Positions 53,111 to 61,724 of a DNA stretch of 64,000 bases are shown piece by piece. A program made the translations under genes and the position numbers. Location: positions 1-64,000 of the forward strand of contig JAEWTL010000078.1 of the NCBI GenBank assembly GCA_023459495.1, in the 5' to 3' direction. Position 1 is the stretch's first letter. Every line of letters starts with the position of its first letter. The notes beneath the pieces are model-generated. The model was not told where the DNA came from. It was given only the letters and a program-made list of their open reading frames with translations, and did not search any database. Source of the DNA: Bacillota bacterium (GTDB lineage Bacteria > Bacillota > Clostridia > Christensenellales > SZUA-584).

Positions 53111-53306
53111 AAGCGCTCCTTGGGGGCAAAAGCCCTATGGCAGCATTTTACCACAGGGAGGGCGACATGGCATCTTTTTCTTGCGGGGATGTAATAGGAA
53201 ATCGGACGGACTGCAGCTTCTTCACTATCCCCTTCCGGTTGCCGATTTTACAGCTTTCATATATAATATGGGGTAATGTCTCCCACTCTTCAAAGGAGGC
53301 CTGCTT

Positions 53307-53744
53307 ATGCCCGTAAAACTTACCCGTATCCTTGGCATCGTGGGCGGCGCGCTGACGCTGCTGCCGTGGGTGATTTTTATCGGGCAAAGCATATATACCT
53401 TCGCATTACCGGATAGTGAAGTGCATTTCGAGGCCAAACCATTTGCATTTATCGTGCTGGTCTTGGGCATCATATTCTGCGCGATTGCCGTCATGGGCTT
53501 TATCGGAAGCCTGCTTGTTGCAAAAAAACATACAGTTGCCGGGGCATTGATGCTCACTTCGGGCTTTTTAAACTTGTTTACACTACCGATGTCTGCAAAC
53601 GTATTCGATGGCTTACTCTATATCCCGTTCATCGGCTATGTTATTCTTATTCCTCCCGTGCTGCTCATCGTTGCCGGGCTGCTATCATTTGTCTGTAAAC
53701 CCGCCAAACCTCAGGCTGAGCAGTTGGACTCCGAGACGCCTTAG
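53307..53744 (+). CDS. small four-helix membrane protein
   Basis: A 145-residue protein with four hydrophobic segments (about 8-30, 45-70, 77-98 and 108-132) and a charged C-terminus. No recognised family beyond a general resemblance to DUF4064-like proteins. AAAGGAGG lies 8 nt before the ATG. Its 3' end overlaps the convergent BRCT gene by 4 nt. Confidence 0.6.
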   Translation: MPVKLTRILGIVGGALTLLPWVIFIGQSIYTFALPDSEVHFEAKPFAFIVLVLGIIFCAIAVMGFIGSLLVAKKHTVAGALMLTSGFLNLFTLPMSANVFDGLLYIPFIGYVILIPPVLLIVAGLLSFVCKPAKPQAEQLDSETP

Positions 53745-54109
53745 CCCTCTCCCGCCGCCCGCCAGAAGTCCGTCTCCCGCACGATGCGCACCCTGCCGCC
53801 TTGGGTTCGGATGCGGGAAGCTTCCCGTATCTTTTTGCCAAAGGTGCCATACAGCCAGCCGGGGCTGCCTATCCCGCACACCACCAGATAGCTTGTCCGC
53901 CGCGTCACGCGCGGGCTCACCTGTGCGCCGCAGTCCGATGCAATGCGCTCCAGCTCCTCCCTTTTGGCACTGTCCGACTTGCCCGTAAAGCACACCTCCA
54001 CGCCACACAGGTTCATGTCCGCACGGGCCGTGCAGAAGCCCTGTCCGCAGCACAGGGCCTTCAGTCTCTCATTGCCGCCGCACAGCTTTTCTATCTCTGC
54101 TTTCTTCAT
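53741..54109 (-). CDS. BRCT-domain protein
   Basis: A 122-residue protein. The region VEVCFTGKSDSAKREELERIASDCGAQVSPRVTRRTSYLVVCGIGSPG is a BRCT domain as found at the C-terminus of NAD-dependent DNA ligase. Here it stands alone behind about 30 residues with Cys pairs. It is the last gene of a minus-strand cluster with phage-type replication genes and an SOS-type operator. A role in DNA repair or end recognition is inferred. Confidence 0.85.
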   Translation of the reverse strand: MKKAEIEKLCGGNERLKALCCGQGFCTARADMNLCGVEVCFTGKSDSAKREELERIASDCGAQVSPRVTRRTSYLVVCGIGSPGWLYGTFGKKIREASRIRTQGGRVRIVRETDFWRAAGEG

Positions 54110-54129
54110 GGCTCCCTCCTTACGGTCTC

Positions 54130-54891
54130 TTAAAAGACTTCGCAGTATTTTCCTGTCATCGGCTTGGGTTCTGTTGGGCGCGCAGGGTTTGCCTGCTCCT
54201 CCTGCCAGCGCCTGACCACCCAGGAGCGGATGGCGTGATAGTCGCTGGCATACCGTTTGCCGGTTGAGGCCTTGTAGTCGCCCAGCATCTCAGTCATGCG
54301 CTTGATGCCCGCTTCGCCGAATTCACCTTTAAGCTGCTGTGCTTCCTCTTCGCGAAGCGATACATAAGGGCCGAAGGAAAGAAACCCTCCCCCGCCCGCG
54401 TTGTTGGTTTGATCTTCTTTTATTTCATTTGGTTTAGTTTTATTTAGTTTAGTTTGTGTACTTTCTCCGGAAGCTTCCGCCGCTTCTCCGAAAACTTCCG
54501 CCTCACCAAGTAGCAGGTATTCCGGGAGTATCACGTTGTTGCGATGCCGCTTTCTCGTCGCGTCGAGATAGTTGCGCTGCACCCGGCGCGAGGTAAGGAT
54601 GCCGAAGCGCTCCCACATCCCCGCGTCAAAAAAGCCCGAACGGACGCAGCTCTGCGCCGCGTCCCGAACCGCTTCCGGGGTCATGCCCAGCGCGTCCGCC
54701 GCGTCGAAGAAGAAATCGTCATCGGCCTGCGCGTAATATCCGCGGTCGCCGTAAATATCACACAGCAGCCGCAGAATGACCGCCATGGCAGACGGGCCGC
54801 AGGCAGCCATTACGCGGCGCACCTTGCGGTCGGCCAGTATATCCACATCCACTGAGAAATAGCGGATGCCGGGTTTTTCGCTGCGCGCCAT
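54130..54891 (-). CDS. DUF4373 (Lin1244/Lin1753-like) phage replication protein
   Basis: A 253-residue protein. The N-terminal domain (IRYFSVDVDILADRKVRRVMAACGPSAMAVILRLLCDIY...SGFFDAGMWERFGILTSRRVQRNYLD) is DUF4373, typical of phage replisome-organiser proteins in Firmicutes. A Lys/Asn/Glu linker follows (about 150-175), then a DnaD-like C-terminal helical part. The start MARSEKPG has GAGGGTGGG upstream. It indicates a phage or plasmid origin for this cluster. Confidence 0.82.
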   Translation of the reverse strand: MARSEKPGIRYFSVDVDILADRKVRRVMAACGPSAMAVILRLLCDIYGDRGYYAQADDDFFFDAADALGMTPEAVRDAAQSCVRSGFFDAGMWERFGILTSRRVQRNYLDATRKRHRNNVILPEYLLLGEAEVFGEAAEASGESTQTKLNKTKPNEIKEDQTNNAGGGGFLSFGPYVSLREEEAQQLKGEFGEAGIKRMTEMLGDYKASTGKRYASDYHAIRSWVVRRWQEEQANPARPTEPKPMTGKYCEVF

Positions 54892-54901
54892 ACGCCCACC
54901 C

Positions 54902-55306
54902 TCAACCCGCACACGGCGCAAGCTTCTTCAGCGCCCGGTCGCGGATGCGGCCTGCGGTGGCAGGCGAGACGTACATACGCTGGGATACCGCCTCGGCGCT
55001 GCGGTTCTCGAAGTAGCGCAGCCGCACGTACTGGCGCTCCTGTTCACTAAGCCCAGCTTGTTTCAGGGCCGTTTCGATGCGGGCCAGCATGCTGCGGGCT
55101 TCGTCCAGCCGTGCCTCAATCGCCATCACCTCTGCACGCCGCTGCATGGCAAAAAGCCGCTCGGCTTCACCCGGCACTCCGCCCTCCGCCTGCCGCGCAA
55201 GGAACTGCGCCTCCGCAGCCTGCGCCGAGGATAGATCCAGCATCATATGGCCGATACTGCGCTGTATAAACCAGTGTTCCTTCAAAAATTTTTCCGTGCT
55301 GTTCAT
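54902..55306 (-). CDS. phage-type sigma-70 region 4-like regulator
   Basis: A 134-residue protein, helical through residue 85, with a C-terminal HTH SEQERQYVRLRYFENRSAEAVSQRMYVSPATAGRIRDRALKKL, resembling sigma region 4 and ArpU/RinA-like phage late regulators. It lies 10 nt upstream of the DUF4373 gene in the same cluster. Confidence 0.75.
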   Translation of the reverse strand: MNSTEKFLKEHWFIQRSIGHMMLDLSSAQAAEAQFLARQAEGGVPGEAERLFAMQRRAEVMAIEARLDEARSMLARIETALKQAGLSEQERQYVRLRYFENRSAEAVSQRMYVSPATAGRIRDRALKKLAPCAG

Positions 55307-55316
55307 CGTCAGTCCC

Positions 55317-55520
55317 TCATAATGGCCCGTGCGTACGCGCCTTGCGGATCACACAGCGCTGCAGAAAATGCAGCCATGCATAGCGCCGCGCGCATGCCGT
55401 GCAGATGCGCATGTCTTCGTCCTCATAATATTCCTCGCCCAGATGAATGCGGCCCCCGCAGAAGTCGCACCAGCCCCAGAGCGGAGTCTCGCCTGCGTCC
55501 CGTTGCCTTGCCCCGCTCAT
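55317..55520 (-). CDS. small zinc-finger protein
   Basis: A 67-residue protein with CDFCGG and CTACARR pairs (CxxC, about 22 residues apart), as in small phage-encoded zinc fingers. Its start overlaps the end of the upstream 65-residue gene by 4 nt. Function unknown. Confidence 0.7.
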   Translation of the reverse strand: MSGARQRDAGETPLWGWCDFCGGRIHLGEEYYEDEDMRICTACARRYAWLHFLQRCVIRKARTHGPL

Positions 55521-55714
55521 ATGCCTGACCTCTCGATCAGCTTGTCCAGCTCCGCGTCCACGGCCTTGATCTGTTCGCCAATCATCGCGAACAGCACTGC
55601 CGCAGCCGCAGCCAGCGCCGGGCCTTGCGTGCGCTCAAACTCCTGTGCCACCAGCGCAGCTGCCCCGGCGAGCTTCTCCAGCTTGCGTTTTTCCTGCATG
55701 TATCCGTCCTGCAT
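55517..55714 (-). CDS. small helical protein of the phage-like cluster
   Basis: A 65-residue Ala-rich helical protein, first gene of the cluster; AGGAGG lies just before the ATG. The frame ends inside the next gene's start codon. Not recognised. Confidence 0.6.
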   Translation of the reverse strand: MQDGYMQEKRKLEKLAGAAALVAQEFERTQGPALAAAAAVLFAMIGEQIKAVDAELDKLIERSGI

Positions 55715-55780
55715 GGTGCGCCTCCTGTCCGTTTTTTCACCTCCATATTCCCTCTCATCCGCGCTCAGAATCGCTCATAT

Positions 55781-55801
55781 CGAACATGTGTTCTCATTAT
55801 A
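55781..55801 (-). promoter_or_regulatory. LexA-type SOS box and -10 box of the phage-like cluster
   Basis: CGAACATGTGTTCT (55781-55794) matches the Gram-positive LexA/DinR operator CGAACN4GTTCG in nine of ten fixed positions. On the minus strand a consensus TATAAT (55801-55796) sits directly beside it, with TTAAAA 17 nt upstream. LexA would cover the transcript start. Confidence 0.65.
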
Positions 55802-55982
55802 CGAACTGGCTGTCCATTTTTAAGGTCTTGGCAGACATGGCAGGATGATGCTTTTTGTCAACCACAAAACGATGAAGAAAAGTCACGCTCTCGCGTCTGG
55901 GTGCAGGAGAGTACGATGCAACTTGATGCTGCGGCACAGTTGGAATCTATAAAGGGGCCTGTCCAAGAGGCCCATAAAAATG

Positions 55983-56004
55983 GAGGGCCGGAGGACCGGC
56001 CCTC
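55983..56004. terminator. hairpin in the gap before the phage-like cluster
   Basis: GAGGGCCGG and CCGGCCCTC form a perfect 9-bp stem around AGGA. No T-run follows on the plus strand; in the 440-nt gap between 55715 and 56155 this, the SOS box and a promoter are the only features I see. Confidence 0.45.
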
Positions 56005-56155
56005 TGCGCTTAAGTATGCTGTGCGATGCTGTTGCGAAGACGGAGAAACATATTAATTGAATAGAGTGAGTTATGTTTACCCGTCAGAACCCATTGCTCC
56101 GGCCTTGATATTGAGAATCGGAGCAATATGTTGCCTTGTCTTGCACTGAGGTCGG

Positions 56156-56383
56156 CTAGCAGTTCTGGCCGCACCCGCACCCGTTGCCGCCGCAGCAGCA
56201 GCAGAGCAGAATCAGGATGATGATCCAGCAGCAGTTGCCGCCGCCGAAACCGCCAAATCCATTGTTTCCACAGCCCGGATCGCCACAGCCGCCACCGCAG
56301 CCGCCGCAGCAACAAAGCAGCAGGATGATAATCCAGCAGCACCCGCCGCCGCCAAATCCGCCAAAGCCCGAGTTACATCCCAT
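56156..56383 (-). CDS. Cys/Gly-rich small protein with internal duplication
   Basis: A 75-residue protein. The unit FGGFGGGxCCWIIILxLLCCC occurs twice (about residues 6-26 and 41-62), each followed by a GCGGGCG-type tract. Such chorion-like, Cys-rich small proteins are known in spore-forming clostridia but the role is not established. Two short hydrophobic cores could embed in membrane or coat. The start MGCNSGF has AAGGAGG upstream. Confidence 0.7.
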   Translation of the reverse strand: MGCNSGFGGFGGGGCCWIIILLLCCCGGCGGGCGDPGCGNNGFGGFGGGNCCWIIILILLCCCCGGNGCGCGQNC

Positions 56384-56629
56384 AAATACGTCCTCCTTAT
56401 GATCTTTCACAGTGTTCTGTGACCTTAGTCTCAATCCATACTACGTAGGAAGCGCATTTTGTGTGCAACCTGAAGTTTTATTGGCGGATGAAAAAGTTGT
56501 TATTAGTTTACATCCACTCCCCCCTGTACAGCTGCGCAAAAAATCCGGTATAATCAGATGTCCATGTTGTTAAAACTTTAATTTGTGCCGATTTATAATA
56601 TAAGGAGTCCTTTTTGCAGGTGACGCCAC

Positions 56630-58903
56630 ATGACTTTTTATCATGACAGAGCCATATTAAAAAAATCGCAATACGAAGGATTGAAGGCAATAATCCGGCT
56701 TTTCCCAATTGGCCTGATTGGGTCGCCTGCCTTCATTATCTTGGCATTCCTGCTTCTCAGTCACAATAATGACGACAGGCTTATGGAGATTGGCCTTATT
56801 GGTACACTTGCCACGGCGATTATCGGTCTGCTCGTAATATTCATTGATTTACGGCGAGGCTGCCCGAACACGCCTTATCTTCACATTCGATACATCGTGC
56901 TGAGTACAGCATTGTCCTTATTTGCATCAATGTTTATGTGTGCGATGATTCGGGATACACAAGGGCCTTCACTCATATTCGCAGGCTTTATGATTTTTGT
57001 CTATATGGCTGCCGGCGCAGTATCACTCTCCACCTATATGCCTGCCCAGGTAGCTTGGACTTTTTTTCTGGTAGCCAGCACCATCGATCTCGCCTTCCGT
57101 TATGCTGAAAAACTGATGCTGCCTTTTTTAATATTGATGCTGCTCTATACCGGAATGCTCTTTTTCTTCTCTCACCATATATCCAAAATGCTGTACGTAC
57201 GCATTGCCGCGCAGGAAAAAGCCAAACAGCAGAGCGAGGTGATCACGCTTCTGCTCAGCGATTTTGAGGAGCGTGCACAGGACTGGCTGGTCGATCTGGA
57301 TGCGGACGGTCGGCTCATCCATGTCAGCCGGAATTTTGCCGAAGCCATGCACCGCACTGCCCAGGACCTCACAGGCATAAAGCTGATGGATCTGATGTTC
57401 AGCATATCTGCCAAGCTGGACGGCGGGGAATATGAGCAACGATACAATCAGATCAAGCAGGAGCGCAAGGCGGTTTACGGTATCAAGGACGAGGTGATCA
57501 TTGACGGCGAGCATCGATGGTGGCTCAGCAGCGCGCAGCCCCTTTTTGGCAGCGACGGCAGCTATAACGGCTGGCGGCTGATCGGACGCGACATCACCGA
57601 GCTCAAGAAGCATGAAGAAACCATCGAATGGCAGGCCTCGCACGATACGTTTACAGGGCTCTATAACCGCTATCACTTTATCCGGATGGTGGAAGAAACT
57701 ATACTCCAGCCGGAGCCGGCCTCTCATGTGCTGGTGCTGATTGATCTCGTCAACTTTAAAACCATACGGACGATCCGGGGGCAGGAAGTCGGAGACCTTG
57801 TGATCCGGGAGATCTCGAAACGGCTCAAGACGGTTAAATGCAAAGCACCCATCGCGCGCATGGGCGGCACGGAATTTGCCATGCTGGTAAACCGCAGCGA
57901 CGACTGCGTCCGTCAGATACGCAGCAGTATCATCGACATGCTTTCCCAACCCATCAAAGCGGACGGAGGCGACGTATCCGTCGATATCTGTGTTGGCCTC
58001 GCGGTCTTCGATGCAGACGCTTCGGATACGGAAACTTTATTTAAATACGCAGACCTTGCACTGACCTCGGCAAAAGAAGCCGGCGCGGGCACGATGCGCC
58101 GGTATACGCGCAGCCTCACGGAGCAGTATCTCAAACGCATCACGCTCATCAATGATATAGACCACGCACTGCAGAACGGCGAATTCCACCTGCGGTATCA
58201 GCCGCTTGTCTCCGCCCTGACGGGCGAAGTGGTCAGCGCAGAGGCATTGATCCGGTGGGTGCATCCGCAGCAGGGTATGATCCCGCCGTCCGACTTCATC
58301 CCACTGGCCGAACAAAGCGGCAAGATCACGCCCATCGGCTCGTGGGTGCTGCGTCAGGCTTGTGTGGACGCGATGGCATGGGTCAAACCCTGGCGGGTAT
58401 CCGTCAACGTGTCAGCGGAACAGTTCACGACCAATGACCTTGTTGGAGAAGTAAAAAGCGCGCTTGCCTTTTCCGGATTACCTGCCTCCCGCCTGACGCT
58501 CGAAGTCACGGAGTCCGTTCTGATCCGCAACCCTGCGCACATCCTCGGCATACTGGAAGGGCTGTCCCGGTTGGGCGTCTCCATCGCATTGGACGATTTC
58601 GGTTCGGGTTTCTCATCGCTGAGCTATCTGCAGAACCTGCCGCTGCACGAGCTCAAAATTGACCGGATGTTTGTTAAGGCCATCAGGACACCCGATCAAT
58701 CCATTCCCATCATCGATGCGATCATCATACTGGCCAAGCAACTGGGACTTAAAATCGTCGCCGAAGGTGTGGAAACGCCGCTTCAGGCCGAGGTTTTAAA
58801 ACAGCATGGGTGCGATACGTTCCAGGGCTTTCTTTTCAGCAAGCCCACGGTTCAAGCGGATATCCTCAAGCTACAGCTCGGCGAAAACACAGTTTCCCAA
58901 TAA
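56630..58903 (+). CDS. membrane PAS-GGDEF(degenerate)-EAL protein
   Basis: A 757-residue protein. About six hydrophobic helices (20-190) form the sensor, then a PAS domain (about 220-330). The GGDEF domain has GGTEF instead of GGDEF (ARMGGTEFAML) and no RxxD site. The EAL domain is complete: VSAEALIRW, NVSAEQF, EVTES, ALDDFGSGFSSLSYL, HELKIDRMF and AEGVET. It is therefore probably a cyclic di-GMP phosphodiesterase with an inactive cyclase domain. AGGTGA precedes the ATG. Confidence 0.92.
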   Translation: MTFYHDRAILKKSQYEGLKAIIRLFPIGLIGSPAFIILAFLLLSHNNDDRLMEIGLIGTLATAIIGLLVIFIDLRRGCPNTPYLHIRYIVLSTALSLFASMFMCAMIRDTQGPSLIFAGFMIFVYMAAGAVSLSTYMPAQVAWTFFLVASTIDLAFRYAEKLMLPFLILMLLYTGMLFFFSHHISKMLYVRIAAQEKAKQQSEVITLLLSDFEERAQDWLVDLDADGRLIHVSRNFAEAMHRTAQDLTGIKLMDLMFSISAKLDGGEYEQRYNQIKQERKAVYGIKDEVIIDGEHRWWLSSAQPLFGSDGSYNGWRLIGRDITELKKHEETIEWQASHDTFTGLYNRYHFIRMVEETILQPEPASHVLVLIDLVNFKTIRTIRGQEVGDLVIREISKRLKTVKCKAPIARMGGTEFAMLVNRSDDCVRQIRSSIIDMLSQPIKADGGDVSVDICVGLAVFDADASDTETLFKYADLALTSAKEAGAGTMRRYTRSLTEQYLKRITLINDIDHALQNGEFHLRYQPLVSALTGEVVSAEALIRWVHPQQGMIPPSDFIPLAEQSGKITPIGSWVLRQACVDAMAWVKPWRVSVNVSAEQFTTNDLVGEVKSALAFSGLPASRLTLEVTESVLIRNPAHILGILEGLSRLGVSIALDDFGSGFSSLSYLQNLPLHELKIDRMFVKAIRTPDQSIPIIDAIIILAKQLGLKIVAEGVETPLQAEVLKQHGCDTFQGFLFSKPTVQADILKLQLGENTVSQ

Positions 58904-58959
58904 CCTCCCTCTTTTCATTCCAGTACAAAACGGGTACAATAGTCGCGGAGGTGAGTTTC

Positions 58960-59469
58960 ATGTCATTTCAGGAAATTTCCATCTGGGACGTGGACATGAA
59001 CCCGTTCACCAAGATCGCGGGCGAATGGGTGCTGCTGACCGCGGGTGCCAAGTACTCGGGCTTCAATATGATGACCGCGAGCTGGGCAGGCTTCGGCCGC
59101 TTCTGGGAGAAGGACGCCGTGACGGTTTATGTGCGTGAGAGCCGCTATACGCGCAAGTTTTTCGATTCGCACGGTACATTTACGGTATCGTTTTTTGGCC
59201 GCGGACACCGTCACGCACTCGAGGTATGTGGCAAGCTGCACGGCAACCAGTGCGACAAGGTCGCCGAGAGCGGCCTTACGCCCATGTTCCTCGACGATAC
59301 TACAGCCTTTGAGGAGGCAGAGCTCATCTTCGTGTGCAAAAAGCTCGTGCATGCCGACGTTGAAGAAAAGAACGCGGACGACAAGGAAACCTTTCACCGC
59401 GTATATCCGGAACCGGACCTGCACCGCATCTACATCGGCGAGGTTGTCAAAGTTCTGAGGCGCGTCTGA
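58960..59469 (+). CDS. flavin reductase family protein
   Basis: A 169-residue FMN-binding split-barrel protein. WVLLTAGAKYSGFNMMTASWAGFG is the flavin-reductase motif, and FTVSFFGRGHRHALEVCGKLHGN follows. Such proteins reduce FMN or carry it as cofactor. GGAGGTGA precedes the ATG. Followed by a lipoprotein gene. Confidence 0.85.
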   Translation: MSFQEISIWDVDMNPFTKIAGEWVLLTAGAKYSGFNMMTASWAGFGRFWEKDAVTVYVRESRYTRKFFDSHGTFTVSFFGRGHRHALEVCGKLHGNQCDKVAESGLTPMFLDDTTAFEEAELIFVCKKLVHADVEEKNADDKETFHRVYPEPDLHRIYIGEVVKVLRRV

Positions 59470-59501
59470 GCGCGCCCGTCCAAACATACTAAGGAGATCC
59501 A

Positions 59502-60593
59502 ATGAAACGCTTTTTATCGCTGCTGCTGGCAATATTCGTGATCCTCGCGCTCGCCGCGTGCTCCAACCCCGGAGCCTCCACCTCGCCCACTCCGACGCCC
59601 ACGGCTACGGATTCGGCGGTGCCGGAAACCTCCGGCGTAGACTACAGTACGGAAATCCCGGACGTATCCATGGAGGGCGTGAGCATCGCACCCTTCTCCA
59701 ACCGCTCGCTCTACGAGGATGCGGACAGCATCTACTTCCTGTCCCCGTGGTATCTGGACGGTTCGGGCGTGGATCATAACGGGCTGTACCGCTTCAGCAA
59801 GGCAGACGGCAGCGTAACGCTGATCGCGCAGGACGTAGCCTGCATGGCGATGAGCGGCGGCAGCGTCTATTTTGCCTCAGGCCAGATGGGCGAGTACGAG
59901 GTGGTATGCGGCTCGGTCAGCCAGTATGATACGGCGACCGGCGTGACGACGCTGCTGTTTACTCATACCCAGAACATCTATGGTCTTGTGGTCGTGGACG
60001 GGCAGATCTACTATACCGCCGACCAGACGCCCGATGTGCCGGACGCGCTGGCAACCAGCCTGTTTACCTGCGCGGCTGACGGCAGCGCGGAAACACTCAT
60101 CGCGGACAGCGCCTACAGCTTCTGCATTGACGGAAGCAGCTTCTACTATATGCCCTTCGGCGAAGGGGAAGGCGGACCCATCATGAAGTCCGGCCTCGAC
60201 GGCTCCAACCCGGCGCAGGTCGTAGCGGAAGCCTCGCTGTACCATTTCGAGATCAGCGGCGGCACACTGATCTATACCAAAAAGTCGCTGACGCAGCGCG
60301 ATCTCTTTTCCGGCAACGAGACCGAGCTACCCGACTATGATGACTTTGCGCTGCTGGGGCAGTTCATCGTGCTTCAAGGCGAGGCGCTGGATGCGCGCGA
60401 CCTAACTACCGGCAGCTCCTACCGGCTGGAAGACCTCTACACCTACTGGATGTACGGCTGGACGAACCTGCATACAGGCGACGGAAACGCTTACCTCAGC
60501 GCCGAGACGGACGACGGTTCCTTTGAGTTGTACCGGATCGACATCGCAAACGGCGACGCGGTACTCACCCTCGTGGGCCAGGCGCAGCCGTAA
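59502..60593 (+). CDS. lipoprotein with beta-propeller-like repeats (DUF5050-type)
   Basis: A 363-residue lipoprotein. KRFLSLLLAIFVILALAAC gives a lipobox with Cys 20, followed by a Ser/Thr/Pro linker. The rest has repeated YFLSPWYLDGSG / YFASGQMG / YYTADQTPD strands, each opening with aromatic-x-x-G elements, as in DUF5050-type propellers of Firmicutes. It would sit on the outer membrane face. Ligand unknown. Confidence 0.75.
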   Translation: MKRFLSLLLAIFVILALAACSNPGASTSPTPTPTATDSAVPETSGVDYSTEIPDVSMEGVSIAPFSNRSLYEDADSIYFLSPWYLDGSGVDHNGLYRFSKADGSVTLIAQDVACMAMSGGSVYFASGQMGEYEVVCGSVSQYDTATGVTTLLFTHTQNIYGLVVVDGQIYYTADQTPDVPDALATSLFTCAADGSAETLIADSAYSFCIDGSSFYYMPFGEGEGGPIMKSGLDGSNPAQVVAEASLYHFEISGGTLIYTKKSLTQRDLFSGNETELPDYDDFALLGQFIVLQGEALDARDLTTGSSYRLEDLYTYWMYGWTNLHTGDGNAYLSAETDDGSFELYRIDIANGDAVLTLVGQAQP

Positions 60594-60613
60594 GCACAGG
60601 ATAGTATACAATT

Positions 60614-60668
60614 GGGATTCCAAAGGGGCGATGCCCCTTTGGAATCCCTTTGAAATGCCTGGCGGCAT
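60614..60668 (+). repeat. palindromic intergenic element, member of the hairpin family
   Basis: GGGATTCCAAAGGGGC and its exact complement form a 16-bp stem around GAT (60614-60648). Then GAAATGCC/GGCATTT forms a second hairpin. The string GAATCCC followed by GAAATGCC also occurs, in the same order, in the element near 38600. Confidence 0.55.
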
Positions 60669-60742
60669 TTGCTACACTCTATATAAAAGGACTTAGAAAA
60701 CTACAACTCATGCCTCCAATTTAAATTTGAAAGCGTGACCGT

Positions 60743-61594
60743 ATGAAGATCAGAACGATGAACAATCTCATTTTGCTCATATGGACCGCAGCAATCGTCT
60801 TTTTATTACTTCTTGTAATTACAAAGCCTTGGTCACCTGAACTGCGCACGATATCGTGTCTGGTTGTTCTCGGCGGGGTTTTGCTCACATGGTTTCTTGC
60901 GGCGTTCACCTTTCAAAAGGCTGTCCGCAAAATATCAGCCTTGCTATTCGATCAATGCGATACGGACAGGTTTCTAAGCACAATACAAGATAACGCTCCC
61001 CGCGTCGCTCCGGGCAAATCCCCGGGCTACCTTTGGGTGATGCTTACCTACGAAGGGCTGTACGCCTCGGGCCGGTATGGAGAAGCGCTTGCCGAGCTGT
61101 ACAGGCTGACGCGATTCAAAAACACACGTACCGGTGCGTCTCATCAGGCCGCATGGATGATTAACGTGGCGGAAGTCTGCATCGCATTGGGGCAGACGGA
61201 CGATGCGCAGCGTGCATTAACCGACTGCCGCAACATACTGGAAAACCGCGAAATGCCACAGAAGGCTCAGCAAATCCTCAACGAAGCATACCGCTATGAA
61301 ATGTGCAACCTGAATATCGCGCTGGGCGACACCGAAGGCGCGGAAGAAGTGTTGATTGCGCATTTTAATCAAGCCAAGAACGAATATACGCGAGTCGGCG
61401 TTAAGTTCCATTTCGCGCTGCTGTATCGCCTGACCGGCGACGACGAAAAGGCGCGTGAAGCTTTAGAATACGTAGTTTCACACGGCAACCGGCTGCACTT
61501 TGCGGCGCTGGCACGGGAACAGCTTGGCATGGAGCCGCTGCCCTCTGTAGCGCACTTATGGACGCGGGAAGCATCAGAAACGTCGATGGGATGA
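60743..61594 (+). CDS. membrane protein with TPR-like C-terminal domain
   Basis: A 283-residue protein. Two membrane helices (about 8-28 and 35-57) anchor a cytoplasmic, all-helical domain. AAWMINVAEVCIALGQTDDAQRALTDC and ALLYRLTGDDEKAREALEYVV are tetratricopeptide-like. The family is not recognised. No strong ribosome binding site precedes the ATG. Confidence 0.6.
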   Translation: MKIRTMNNLILLIWTAAIVFLLLLVITKPWSPELRTISCLVVLGGVLLTWFLAAFTFQKAVRKISALLFDQCDTDRFLSTIQDNAPRVAPGKSPGYLWVMLTYEGLYASGRYGEALAELYRLTRFKNTRTGASHQAAWMINVAEVCIALGQTDDAQRALTDCRNILENREMPQKAQQILNEAYRYEMCNLNIALGDTEGAEEVLIAHFNQAKNEYTRVGVKFHFALLYRLTGDDEKAREALEYVVSHGNRLHFAALAREQLGMEPLPSVAHLWTREASETSMG

Positions 61595-61693
61595 CTCTAT
61601 AAAAGACCGCCAAGCGGTCTTATCTATACCTCGCGCACAGGCGGATACTGCCTTTAGCACCCACCCTCCACCATCATGTTCTTCTGTTACTTC

Positions 61694-61722
61694 GCGGGCG
61701 GCCACACAGGGCCGCCCCTACA
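61694..61722 (+). repeat. REP-like palindrome at the gene end
   Basis: GCGGGCGGCCacacaGGGCCGCCCCT is the type of palindrome (often followed by TACA, as here) that recurs between genes in many Clostridia. It lies directly beyond the DUF434 stop codon and may act in 3'-end formation. Confidence 0.5.
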
Positions 61723-61724
61723 GA

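Noticed and set aside
57128..57949. Minus-strand frame of 273 codons opposite the GGDEF-EAL gene
   Set aside because: Shadow of a recognised multi-domain gene; no ribosome binding site and no family resemblance.
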